The translations under genes were made by a program, and so were the position numbers. Under the pieces are notes generated by a model. The model saw only the letters and a list, made by a program, of their open reading frames with translations. It was not told where the DNA came from and searched no databases. 64,000 nt of DNA from SIG701 sp045611685 (GTDB taxonomy: Bacteria; Bacillota; Clostridia; Oscillospirales; CAG-272), in assembly GCA_045611685.1 (NCBI GenBank), contig JAZKXO010000079.1, forward strand, positions 124,001-188,000, given 5' to 3'. Shown here piece after piece: positions 24,770 to 33,402 of this stretch (within the stretch, counting starts at the first letter, position 1; the number at the start of each line of letters is the position of its first letter).

Positions 24770-27700
24770 ATGGCAAAAAGAACAGACATTAAGAAAATCA
24801 TGATTATCGGCTCCGGTCCGATCGTGATCGGTCAGGCGGCTGAGTTTGACTACGCAGGCACGCAGGCCTGCCTTGCCCTCAAGGAAGAGGGGTATGAAGT
24901 GGTTCTTCTGAACTCTAACCCTGCGACGATCATGACGGACACGTCTATCGCGGATAAGGTGTACATGGAACCCTTGACGCTTGAATACGTCGCACGCATC
25001 ATGCGCACCGAACGCCCCGACGCCATCATCCCCGGCATCGGCGGACAGACCGGTCTCAACCTTGCCATGCAGCTCGAAAAGAAAGGCATCCTCAAAGAGT
25101 GCCAGTGCGAGCTTCTCGGCACCAGCAGTGAAAGTATTGAGCGCGCCGAGGACCGCCAGCTCTTCAAGGAGTTGTGTGAAGAGATCGGCGAACCCGTCAT
25201 TCCCTCCGAGATCACCTACTCCATCGAGGAAGCCAAGGAAGCGGCGGCTCGCATCGGTTATCCCGTCGTGCTCCGTCCCGCGTTCACGCTCGGCGGAACG
25301 GGCGGCGGCTTTGCCTACTCGGAAGAAGAACTCGTAGAAACCGCGGAAAACGCGTTCAAGCTCTCGCCCGTGCATCAGGTACTCATCGAGAAGAGCGTGC
25401 GCGGCTACAAAGAGATCGAATTTGAAGTTATGCGCGACAGCACCGATCACGCCATCACGATCTGCGGCATGGAAAACATCGACCCCGTGGGCGTTCACAC
25501 CGGCGACTCGATCGTTGTCGCACCGATCATGACACTCAGCGACGCGGATTTCAATATGCTTCGTGAAAGTGCTCTCAAAATCATCCGTTCGCTTAAGATC
25601 GAAGGCGGATGCAACGTGCAGTACGCGCTTGATCCGCATTCCTCTCAGTACTATCTCATCGAAGTAAACCCCCGCGTGTCCCGTTCCTCGGCACTCGCAT
25701 CGAAGGCAAGCGGATACCCCATAGCTCGCGTTACCGCCAAGATCGCCGTAGGCATGACGCTTGAAGAAATCAAGATCGCCAACACCAACGCGGCGTTCGA
25801 GCCCGTTCTCGATTACGTGATCGCAAAGCTCCCCCGTTTCCCGTTCGACAAATTTGCCACTGCCACCAACAAACTGGGCACGCAAATGAAAGCCACCGGC
25901 GAGATTATGGCGATCGGCTCCACTTTGGAAGAGAGCCTTCTCAAAGCGATCCGTTCGCTCGAGACCGGCGTAAACCACCTCTACATGGCGAAGTTCGACA
26001 AAAAATCCACCGAAGAACTTCTCGAATATATCAGCGAATTCCGCGACGATACGATCTTCGCCGCAGCTGAGCTGTTCCGCCGCGGTGTGAGTGTGGACGA
26101 GATCCACAACATCACGAAGATCACGCCCTACTTCCTTGAAGCGATCAAGGGAATCGTCGAGTACGAATCCGTCATCGCCGAAAACAAAGGCGATCTCACC
26201 GTTCTCCGTGAGGCGAAGAAGATCGGCTTCTGCGATGCGTATATCGCAAAGCTTTGGGGCGTGAGCGAGAAGGAAATCTACAAAACCCGTATTGATGAAA
26301 AGATCCTGCCCGTATTCCGTATGGTAGACACCTGCCACACGGGCGCCTATATCCCCTACTTCTATTCGAGCTATCACGGTGAGAATCAGTCCGTCGTAAC
26401 GAATCGCAAGAAAGCGGTCGTCCTCGGCGCAGGCCCGATCCGCATCGGCCAGGGCGTGGAATTCGACTACTCCACCGTACACGCCGTACAGACGATCCGC
26501 GACGCGGGATACGAATCCATTATCATCAACAACAACCCCGAAACGGTTTCCACCGACTACACGACGGCGGATAAGCTGTATTTCGAGCCCCTCACCCCCG
26601 AGGACGTTATGAACATCCTCCTTTACGAAAACGCCACCGACGTCATTGCCTCTCTCGGCGGACAGACCGCCATCAACCTTGCCGAGCCGCTTATGAAGCG
26701 CGGCGTTACCATCATCGGTACGGACGTAAAGGCAATCGACCGCGCGGAAAACCGCGATTCGTTTGAGCGGATCCTGCATGAGCTCAACATTCCCGAGCCG
26801 GAAGGACACGCCGTTACCAACATCGAAGACGGTGTCAAGACCGCCGCTATGGTAGGCTATCCCGTACTCGTGCGCCCGAGTTTCGTTCTGGGCGGACGCG
26901 CCATGCAGATCGTTACGAACGAGGCACAGCTCAGACAGTACCTCAAAACCGCCGTTGAGATCGACGAGGATAAGCCCGTTCTGGTCGACCACTACATCCG
27001 CGGTAAAGAGGTGGAAGTCGACGCGATCTGCGACGGACGCGACGTATTCGTCCCCGGCATCATGGAATTGGTAGAGCGCACCGGCGTACACTCCGGCGAC
27101 TCGATCAGCGTATATCCTACGTTCAGCATTTCCAATAAAGTCAAGGGAATCATCCTCGATTATGCCAAGAAACTCGGCCTCGGCATCGGTATCGTGGGAC
27201 TTTACAACATCCAGTTCATCGTGGATGAAAAAGAAAACGTATTCGTCATCGAAGTAAACCCCCGCTCCTCCCGTACCGTTCCCTTCCTCTCGAAGGCGAC
27301 CGGCTACAGCCTTGCCGATATTGCCACGAACGTAATTCTCGGCAAGTCTTTGAAAGAACAGGGCATCTTCACCCTTTATCCCGAGGAGAAGAAGCGCTGG
27401 TACGTCAAAGTGCCGGTATTCTCGTTCGCGAAGCTCCGTGGACTGGACGCTTACCTCTCTCCCGAGATGAAGTCCACCGGTGAAGCCATCGGCTATGACG
27501 ACCGCCTCGACCGCGCGCTTTACAAGGCTCTCCAGGCATCGGGTATGGAACTGCAGAACTACGGCACGATTCTGGCATCCATTGCCGACCGCGACAAAGA
27601 AGAGGCACTGCCCCTCATCCGCCGCTTCTACGACCTCGGATTCAACATTGAAGCGACCGAAGGCACGGCAAACTTCTTACGCGAGCACGGCATCCGTACC

Positions 27701-27943
27701 CGCATCCGTAAGAAGATCGGCGTGGACGCAGACGACATTCCGAACGCGATCCGTCAGGGACATATCGCCTACGTAATCAACACGCGCGACATCGATTCGA
27801 TGGGACAGCAGGCAGACGGACACCAGATCCGCAGATGCGCCACGGAAAACGGCGTAACGATGTTCACAGCCCTCGATACGGTACGCGTACTCTTGGACGT
27901 TCTGGAACAGACCACACTGCGCATCTCCACTATCGACGCATAA
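24770..27943 (+). CDS. carB: Carbamoyl-phosphate synthase large subunit
   Basis: 1057 aa, the full family length. Makes carbamoyl phosphate from bicarbonate, ammonia and two ATP. Both homologous halves are present: IGSGPIVIGQAAEFDYAGTQ at the start of half one and VLGAGPIRIGQGVEFDYSTVH at the start of half two. Each has ATP-grasp motifs (VNPRVSRSSALASKA; VNPRSSRTVPFLSKATG) and the C-terminal MGS-like regulatory domain follows (residues about 935-1057). The start at 24770 has GGAG nine bases upstream. The glutaminase subunit gene carA is not in this operon or window. Confidence 0.97.
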   Translation: MAKRTDIKKIMIIGSGPIVIGQAAEFDYAGTQACLALKEEGYEVVLLNSNPATIMTDTSIADKVYMEPLTLEYVARIMRTERPDAIIPGIGGQTGLNLAMQLEKKGILKECQCELLGTSSESIERAEDRQLFKELCEEIGEPVIPSEITYSIEEAKEAAARIGYPVVLRPAFTLGGTGGGFAYSEEELVETAENAFKLSPVHQVLIEKSVRGYKEIEFEVMRDSTDHAITICGMENIDPVGVHTGDSIVVAPIMTLSDADFNMLRESALKIIRSLKIEGGCNVQYALDPHSSQYYLIEVNPRVSRSSALASKASGYPIARVTAKIAVGMTLEEIKIANTNAAFEPVLDYVIAKLPRFPFDKFATATNKLGTQMKATGEIMAIGSTLEESLLKAIRSLETGVNHLYMAKFDKKSTEELLEYISEFRDDTIFAAAELFRRGVSVDEIHNITKITPYFLEAIKGIVEYESVIAENKGDLTVLREAKKIGFCDAYIAKLWGVSEKEIYKTRIDEKILPVFRMVDTCHTGAYIPYFYSSYHGENQSVVTNRKKAVVLGAGPIRIGQGVEFDYSTVHAVQTIRDAGYESIIINNNPETVSTDYTTADKLYFEPLTPEDVMNILLYENATDVIASLGGQTAINLAEPLMKRGVTIIGTDVKAIDRAENRDSFERILHELNIPEPEGHAVTNIEDGVKTAAMVGYPVLVRPSFVLGGRAMQIVTNEAQLRQYLKTAVEIDEDKPVLVDHYIRGKEVEVDAICDGRDVFVPGIMELVERTGVHSGDSISVYPTFSISNKVKGIILDYAKKLGLGIGIVGLYNIQFIVDEKENVFVIEVNPRSSRTVPFLSKATGYSLADIATNVILGKSLKEQGIFTLYPEEKKRWYVKVPVFSFAKLRGLDAYLSPEMKSTGEAIGYDDRLDRALYKALQASGMELQNYGTILASIADRDKEEALPLIRRFYDLGFNIEATEGTANFLREHGIRTRIRKKIGVDADDIPNAIRQGHIAYVINTRDIDSMGQQADGHQIRRCATENGVTMFTALDTVRVLLDVLEQTTLRISTIDA

Positions 27944-27952
27944 GAGGACGAT

Positions 27953-28687
27953 ATGAAACAAGGAATTTTTACGATTACAGAAAACACCGCCTTAACGCGG
28001 GATATGTACAAGCTGGTTCTCACGGGCGATACATCGGACATCACCGCCCCCGGACAGTTTGTAAATATCAAGCTGAACGGATTTTTCCTCCGCCGTCCGA
28101 TCTCGGTATGCGATTCCGAGCCGGGCAAACTCACCCTTCTCTACAAGGTAGTCGGCCGCGGAACGGAAGCCATGGCTGAGATGAAAACCGGCGAAACGCT
28201 CGACATTCTGACCGGTCTTGGCAACGGATATGACGTAACGAAAGCGGGAGACCGCCCCCTTCTCATCGGAGGCGGCGCGGGCGTCCCCCCCATGTACCTG
28301 CTCGCACGGAAGCTTATCGCACAGGGTAAACACGTTACCGTCATCATGGGATTCAACACCTCCGCTGAGGTGTATTACAAGGACGAATTTGAGAAAATCG
28401 GTGCAAAAGTGCTCATTACCACCGCAGACGGCACCGCGGGTATAAAAGGATTCGTTACCGCCGCGATGCCCGCGGCCGGTGATTACACCTACGTCTACAC
28501 CTGCGGTCCCGAACCGATGCTGAAAGCCGTATATAACGTCTCCGACATCGGCGGCGAATACAGCTTTGAGGAGCGCATGGGATGCGGCTTCGGCGCATGC
28601 ATGGGATGCTCCTGCAAAACGAAGTACGGCAACAAGCGCATCTGCCGCGACGGTCCGGTACTTACAAAGGAGGAGATCATCTGGTGA
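27953..28687 (+). CDS. pyrK: Dihydroorotate dehydrogenase electron-transfer subunit
   Basis: 244 aa. FAD and [2Fe-2S] subunit that passes electrons from the PyrD flavin to NAD. FAD site FFLRRPISVCD, NAD site GGGAGVPPMYLLAR and the iron-sulfur cysteines in ERMGCGFGACMGCSCKT with a last Cys in RICRDGPVL. Ten bases after carB. Its stop overlaps the pyrD GTG start. Confidence 0.95.
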   Translation: MKQGIFTITENTALTRDMYKLVLTGDTSDITAPGQFVNIKLNGFFLRRPISVCDSEPGKLTLLYKVVGRGTEAMAEMKTGETLDILTGLGNGYDVTKAGDRPLLIGGGAGVPPMYLLARKLIAQGKHVTVIMGFNTSAEVYYKDEFEKIGAKVLITTADGTAGIKGFVTAAMPAAGDYTYVYTCGPEPMLKAVYNVSDIGGEYSFEERMGCGFGACMGCSCKTKYGNKRICRDGPVLTKEEIIW

Positions 28688-29592
28688 ATACGAAAATCAC
28701 ACTCTCCGGCGTAACGCTCAAAAACCCCATCGTCCCCGCGAGCGGTACGTTCGGATACGGATATGAATTTGCCGAGCTCTACGATATCAACGTTCTCGGC
28801 TCGCTCTCCTTCAAGGGAACGACGAAAGAGCCGCGCTTCGGCAACCCAACGCCCCGCATCGCCGAGTGCCCCTCGGGCATGATCAACGCCGTAGGTCTTC
28901 AGAACCCCGGCATTGATGCGGTAATCACGGAAGAACTCCCCCGCCTGCGCTCCGTTTTCGAGGGGCCGATCATCGCCAACATCGGCGGATTTTCCGTCGA
29001 GGAGTACGTCCACTGCTCAGAGCGGATCGACAAAGAAGACGGTGTCGCTATTATTGAAGTCAACATCAGCTGTCCGAACGTACACGGCGGCGGCATGAGT
29101 TTCGGAACTTCCCCCGAAGCGGCGGCAGAAGTAACCCGCGCCGTCAAAGCGGTTACGAAAAAGCCGGTATACATCAAGCTCTCCCCCAACGTAACGGATA
29201 TCGTATCGATTGCCAAAGCGTGCGAAGAAGCGGGGGCTGACGGCATCAGCATGATCAACACGCTTCTCGGCATGCGGATCGATCTGAAAAGAAAACAGCC
29301 TATCATCAAGAATAAAATGGGCGGTTTCTCGGGCGATGCTATCTTCCCGGTGGCGCTCCGTATGATCTATCAGGTTTACGAAGCCGTAAAGATCCCGATC
29401 ATCGGTATCGGCGGCGTTTCGTCCGCCGAGGACGTCATTGAGATGATGCTGGCAGGCGCCCGTGCCGTTCAGATCGGTGCTGCGAATCTCGTGGATCCGT
29501 TTATCTGCCGCGATATCGTAAACGATCTGCCGATCGTTATGAAAAAATACGGGATCGACGATCTCGAATCAATTATCGGAGGTGCTCACTAA
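28684..29592 (+). CDS. pyrD: Dihydroorotate dehydrogenase, class 1B catalytic subunit
   Basis: 302 aa. Oxidises dihydroorotate to orotate with FMN. NPIVPASGTFGYG near the N-terminus, the catalytic Cys in EVNISCPNVHGGGMSFG, INTLLGMRIDL and the FMN phosphate site GIGGVSSAEDVIEMMLAGA. The Cys base and the adjacent pyrK identify class 1B. The GTG start at 28684 overlaps pyrK and follows AAAGGAGGAG. Confidence 0.96.
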   Translation: MNTKITLSGVTLKNPIVPASGTFGYGYEFAELYDINVLGSLSFKGTTKEPRFGNPTPRIAECPSGMINAVGLQNPGIDAVITEELPRLRSVFEGPIIANIGGFSVEEYVHCSERIDKEDGVAIIEVNISCPNVHGGGMSFGTSPEAAAEVTRAVKAVTKKPVYIKLSPNVTDIVSIAKACEEAGADGISMINTLLGMRIDLKRKQPIIKNKMGGFSGDAIFPVALRMIYQVYEAVKIPIIGIGGVSSAEDVIEMMLAGARAVQIGAANLVDPFICRDIVNDLPIVMKKYGIDDLESIIGGAH

Positions 29593-30290
29593 TGGGTAAG
29601 GATGTCATTATCGCCTGTGATTTTGCGTCGGCAGAGGAAACGTTCCGTTTTCTCGACCGCTTCACCGGCAAAAAACCGTTTGTAAAGATCGGTATGGAAC
29701 TTTTCTATGCCGAAGGTCCGTCTATCGTACGCGAGATCAAAGCAAGAGGCCATAAGATCTTCCTCGATCTGAAGCTCCACGATATCCCCAACACCGTAAA
29801 GAAATCCATGGCAGTGCTCTCCCGCCTCGACGTGGATATGACGAATCTCCACGCCGCCGGCACGAAGGCTATGATGGAAGCCGCCATCGAAGGACTCACC
29901 CGTCCCGACGGCACCCGTCCGCTTTTGATCGCGGTAACCCAGCTTACCTCCACGAGCGAAGAGCGTATGCGTGAGGATCTGCTTATCGACGCGCCGATCG
30001 CGGACGTCGTATCCCACTATGCGAAGAACGCAAAAGCCGCAGGCCTCGACGGCGTCGTCTGCTCTCCGCTGGAAGCAGAAAAGGTACACACCGACTGCGG
30101 CAAAAATTTCGTAACCGTAACGCCGGGCATCCGCTTTGCGGACGGCGACGTAGGCGATCAGGTGCGTATCACCACGCCGGCACGCGCTAAGGAGATCGGC
30201 TCGGACTACATCGTAGTCGGCCGCCCCGTAACCGCCGCCGAGGATCCCGTGGCAGCATACGAGCGCTGTGTTCGCGAATTTGTTGACTGA
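29592..30290 (+). CDS. pyrF: Orotidine-5'-phosphate decarboxylase
   Basis: 232 aa. Converts OMP to UMP. The catalytic Lys-Asp network appears as FLDLKLHDIPNTV. VTPGIRFADGD and DYIVVGRPVTAAEDPV form the phosphate end. The start ATG overlaps the pyrD stop by one base (TAATG) after a GGAGGTG site. Length and motifs match the short bacterial PyrF group. Confidence 0.96.
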   Translation: MGKDVIIACDFASAEETFRFLDRFTGKKPFVKIGMELFYAEGPSIVREIKARGHKIFLDLKLHDIPNTVKKSMAVLSRLDVDMTNLHAAGTKAMMEAAIEGLTRPDGTRPLLIAVTQLTSTSEERMREDLLIDAPIADVVSHYAKNAKAAGLDGVVCSPLEAEKVHTDCGKNFVTVTPGIRFADGDVGDQVRITTPARAKEIGSDYIVVGRPVTAAEDPVAAYERCVREFVD

Positions 30291-30312
30291 TAAAAAGAAA
30301 AGGAGAACGGAT

Positions 30313-30966
30313 ATGGAAAGCTACAAGAGAGAGTTTATTGAGTTTTTACAGAGCGCAGGCGTTCTGAAATTCGGTGATTTTACCGCTAAAAGTGGCCGCA
30401 AGATCCCCTATTTCATCAACGCAGGCATGATCAAGACCGGTGCTGAAATCGCCAAACTGGGTGAATTCTACGCCAAAGCATATTTCGACAAGGTAGGCGA
30501 AAAACGCACCGTTCTTTACGGCCCCGCCTACAAGGGTATCTCTATTGCCGTATCCGCCGCTGTGGCACTGTCCAAAAACGCTCTTGTCGTTCCCTTCTTC
30601 TTCAACCGCAAGGAAGCAAAGGATCATGGCGAAGGCGGCGTGTTCGTCGGCTACGTACCGACGGCGGGTGAAGAGGTCGTCATCGTCGAAGACGTAATCA
30701 CCGCCGGCACCGCTATCCGCGAGAGCATGGCAATCCTCTCAGGTCTCGAGGGCGTCAAGGTAGCCGCTACATTCGTTATGGTTGACCGCAAGGAAAAAGG
30801 CCAGGGTGAAAAGGGCGCGATGGCGGAGATCGAAGAAGAATTCGGCTTCCCCGTATACTCCGTCGTTGACGTATACGACATCATCGAATATCTGGAAGAA
30901 GACCCCAAAAACGAAGAAAACGTAGCCCGCATCAAAAACTATCTGTCTGTTTATGGAGCGAAATAA
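30313..30966 (+). CDS. pyrE: Orotate phosphoribosyltransferase
   Basis: 217 aa. Joins orotate and PRPP to OMP. Substrate loop FGDFTAKSGRKIPYF near residue 20, YGPAYKGI and the PRPP-binding motif VVIVEDVITAGTA. ATG 30313 follows AAGGAGA; an in-frame ATG at 30268 lies inside pyrF. Overlaps pyrB by one base. Confidence 0.96.
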   Translation: MESYKREFIEFLQSAGVLKFGDFTAKSGRKIPYFINAGMIKTGAEIAKLGEFYAKAYFDKVGEKRTVLYGPAYKGISIAVSAAVALSKNALVVPFFFNRKEAKDHGEGGVFVGYVPTAGEEVVIVEDVITAGTAIRESMAILSGLEGVKVAATFVMVDRKEKGQGEKGAMAEIEEEFGFPVYSVVDVYDIIEYLEEDPKNEENVARIKNYLSVYGAK

Positions 30967-31883
30967 TGAGAAGTCTGATTGATATTCAAGAGCTTTCCGT
31001 TCGTGAAATCGACGAGCTCATGGACTGCGCGGACGATATTATTGAAAATCCCCAAAAATACGCGGATGCCTGCCGCGGCAAAAAACTTGCCACGCTCTTC
31101 TTTGAGCCGTCCACTCGTACGCGTCTGAGTTTTGAAGCGGCAATGTACGAGCTTGGCGGCAACGTGCTCGGTTTTTCCGAAGCCCAGAGCAGTTCTGCAT
31201 CTAAGGGTGAAAGCGTTGCTGACACGGCAAAAACCGTCAGCTGCTATGCGGATATCATCGCTATGCGCCACCCGAAGGAGGGCGCACCGCTCGTTGCATC
31301 TATGAATGCGTCCGTGCCGGTGATCAATGCCGGCGACGGCGGTCATAATCACCCCACGCAGACCCTCGCCGATCTTTTGACAATCCGCCGTGAACGGGGA
31401 AAGATCTCCGATTTCACGATCGGATTCTGCGGAGACCTTAAATTCGGACGCACGGTTCACTCCCTCATCTCCGCGCTTTCGCGTTACAGCGGAATCAAGG
31501 TCGTGCTCATCTCCCCGGACGAACTGAAACTGCCGGGATACATCAAGCGCGACATCCTCGAGAAAAACGGCATTGAGTATTCGGAAAATTCGGATCTTGC
31601 CGAGGTGCTCCCTTCTCTTGATATTCTCTATATGACCCGTGTACAGAAAGAGCGCTTCTTCAGCGAGGAAGAATATCTCCGCCTCAAAGACAGTTATATT
31701 CTCACGCCGGAAAAACTTCTCCATGCTAAAAAGGATCTTGCTGTCCTCCATCCCCTCCCCCGTGTTAACGAAATCGCCGTCGGCGTGGATGCCGATCCCC
31801 GCGCCTGCTACTTCAAGCAGGTGCTGAACGGCAAATATATGCGTATGGCGCTGATTCTGAAGCTTTTGGAGGTAACGGTATGA
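30966..31883 (+). CDS. pyrB: Aspartate carbamoyltransferase catalytic chain
   Basis: 305 aa. Condenses carbamoyl phosphate and aspartate. Carbamoyl-phosphate motif FFEPSTRTRLSFE, the 80s loop SSSASKGESVADTAKT, INAGDGGHNHPTQTL and HPLPRVNEI. It is paired with pyrI, so the enterobacterial-type allosteric holoenzyme is expected. Starts by TAATG overlap with pyrE and ends by ATGA overlap with pyrI. Confidence 0.97.
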   Translation: MRSLIDIQELSVREIDELMDCADDIIENPQKYADACRGKKLATLFFEPSTRTRLSFEAAMYELGGNVLGFSEAQSSSASKGESVADTAKTVSCYADIIAMRHPKEGAPLVASMNASVPVINAGDGGHNHPTQTLADLLTIRRERGKISDFTIGFCGDLKFGRTVHSLISALSRYSGIKVVLISPDELKLPGYIKRDILEKNGIEYSENSDLAEVLPSLDILYMTRVQKERFFSEEEYLRLKDSYILTPEKLLHAKKDLAVLHPLPRVNEIAVGVDADPRACYFKQVLNGKYMRMALILKLLEVTV

Positions 31884-32296
31884 ATATAGATTCCATAAAG
31901 AACGGCGTGGTTCTCGATCATATCAAGGCCGGCCGCGGTATGCAGATCTACGACTATCTGAACCTTTCCGCACTCGATTGCCCCGTCGCAATCATAAAAA
32001 ATGTCCCCAGCAAGAAAATGGGCAAAAAAGACATCATCAAAATCGACGCGGATATTGATATAAACTTTGATACGCTTGGATATATCGATCCCGATATCAC
32101 CGTGAATCTGATCCGCGATTCGAAGGTTGAGAAAATCCGTCTTGCTCTCCCCGAAGAAATCCGCGGAATCTTACAGTGCAAGAATCCTCGCTGTATTACT
32201 TCCACCGAGCAGGAGCTGCCGCAGATCTTCAAACTGGCGGACAAAGAACGGCGCATCTACCGCTGTCTCTACTGCGAATCCGCCGCAAAAGAATAA
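31880..32296 (+). CDS. pyrI: Aspartate carbamoyltransferase regulatory chain
   Basis: 138 aa. Nucleotide-binding allosteric domain (NGVVLDHIKAGRGMQIYDYL, KKMGKKDIIKID) followed by the zinc domain with cysteines in LQCKNPRCITSTEQ and YRCLYCES. Binds CTP/ATP and adjusts PyrB activity. Last gene of the pyr operon, followed at once by a terminator. Confidence 0.96.
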   Translation: MNIDSIKNGVVLDHIKAGRGMQIYDYLNLSALDCPVAIIKNVPSKKMGKKDIIKIDADIDINFDTLGYIDPDITVNLIRDSKVEKIRLALPEEIRGILQCKNPRCITSTEQELPQIFKLADKERRIYRCLYCESAAKE

Positions 32297-32302
32297 GAAA
32301 AA

Positions 32303-32336
32303 AGAGTACGGTCGTCGCCGTACTCTCTTTTTTTAG
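32303..32336 (+). terminator. Terminator of the pyr operon
   Basis: 9-bp stem AGAGTACGG (32303-32311) with CCGTACTCT (32318-32326), 6-nt loop, followed by CTTTTTTT. Confidence 0.88.
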
Positions 32337-32338
32337 AA

Positions 32339-33220
32339 TCACGAATAAAAATCGTGGCAGCTGATCGTCATCACGTACTCGCAGTTCTGGGGCACCCAAA
32401 AATTGGTGGCAAGCGCGGCGTTTATGAAATAGAGTATCTCGTGGGAGAGCGAGTACCCCTCAAGGCAGATCTTCGCCGCAATAATGCTTTCCTCGCTGGG
32501 GGTGCAGTAGATACGTCCGTTAGCGGTCGGTGTAAACTGCACGCCGTATTTGCGGTCAAAAATAACACCGTAAATCGTGTCGGGAAAAATTTCGGCGCGC
32601 GTGCGGTTCAAGACCACGTTCCCGACGGCAATCTGCCCGTCAAAGGGTTCAGCCCCGGCCTCTGCGTAAATGATACGGGAGAGCCAATACACCTCGTCCT
32701 CGATATAATAAGATGACGCGGGTTGAATCGGTGCATCACCGGTGATAACGTACGCCGCAAATTCGTTCGGATTCCAGACTACCTCGGCACCCAGCGCTTT
32801 TGCCGCCACGCGCAAAGGAACGTACGCCCGACCGCCATCTACGAACACTCCGTTTGGACACCAGAGATACCGATCGTTCGCGACTATGTACTGTGCACCG
32901 TTTTTCACCGTCATAACGATATCCGTGCCGCGGAACACCACTGAATTTTCCGCAAGGTTCGGGAAGACGTCGCACGCGTTTATCTCTTCTGTAAGTTCAT
33001 AAAGATCCACGTACGTGGTGTCCTCATACAGAACCGCGCGGCCCTCATACGGCACTTCGTTTACGTACATCCGAACGTACTCCGTTTGGGGACTGTCCGG
33101 ATTTGTGGGTACTTCTCCTGCCGTAACTGCGACGGCGGAAGCTGTGAGAAGGCAAAGAACCGCCTCAAGAAGCGCCGTCAGTTTCAGGCAGTTTCTGCAC
33201 TGTGAAATTAAACTTTTCAT
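32339..33220 (-). CDS. Secreted cell-wall hydrolase, SleB type, with copper-amine-oxidase-like N-terminal domain
   Basis: 293 aa. A signal peptide (about 1-35) is followed by a copper-amine-oxidase N-domain-like region (VNEVPYEGRAVLYEDTTYVDLYEL, GGRAYVPLRVAAKALGAEVVWN). The catalytic SleB/Hydrolase_2 domain then runs from about residue 180 (LSRIIYAEAGAEPFDGQIAVGNVVLNR) to the end. The Glu in IYAEA is the likely catalytic acid. Such enzymes lyse spore cortex or vegetative wall; with Spo0A in the window, germination is plausible. AAAGGATG precedes the start. Confidence 0.88.
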   Translation of the reverse strand: MKSLISQCRNCLKLTALLEAVLCLLTASAVAVTAGEVPTNPDSPQTEYVRMYVNEVPYEGRAVLYEDTTYVDLYELTEEINACDVFPNLAENSVVFRGTDIVMTVKNGAQYIVANDRYLWCPNGVFVDGGRAYVPLRVAAKALGAEVVWNPNEFAAYVITGDAPIQPASSYYIEDEVYWLSRIIYAEAGAEPFDGQIAVGNVVLNRTRAEIFPDTIYGVIFDRKYGVQFTPTANGRIYCTPSEESIIAAKICLEGYSLSHEILYFINAALATNFWVPQNCEYVMTISCHDFYS

Positions 33221-33243
33221 ACTTTTTCATCCTTTCCGACCTA

Positions 33244-33272
33244 ATTCTATCACAGAATCCGTGGGAGTTCAA
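33244..33272 (-). promoter_or_regulatory. Likely promoter of the SleB-like gene
   Basis: Minus-strand TTGAAC (33272-33267), 17-bp spacer, TAGAAT (33249-33244), 24 bases before the start codon. Confidence 0.5.
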
Positions 33273-33339
33273 CGCACAATATTTTCCTATACTCTCTCCT
33301 TTCGTTCATAAATGTTCACAATCCGTACTTGAATATGAA

Positions 33340-33368
33340 TTGACTTACCGCAAAACGTTTAGTATAAT
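33340..33368 (+). promoter_or_regulatory. Promoter of the solute-binding lipoprotein gene
   Basis: TTGACT (33340-33345), 17-bp spacer, TATAAT (33363-33368), 34 bases before the start codon at 33403. Confidence 0.7.
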
Positions 33369-33402
33369 AATCTTGTACTACAGTTGTTCGGAGACAGATA
33401 CT

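Noticed and set aside
24671..27091. 806-codon open frame opposite carB
   Set aside because: Complement of a fully conserved gene; no start context or recognisable motif.
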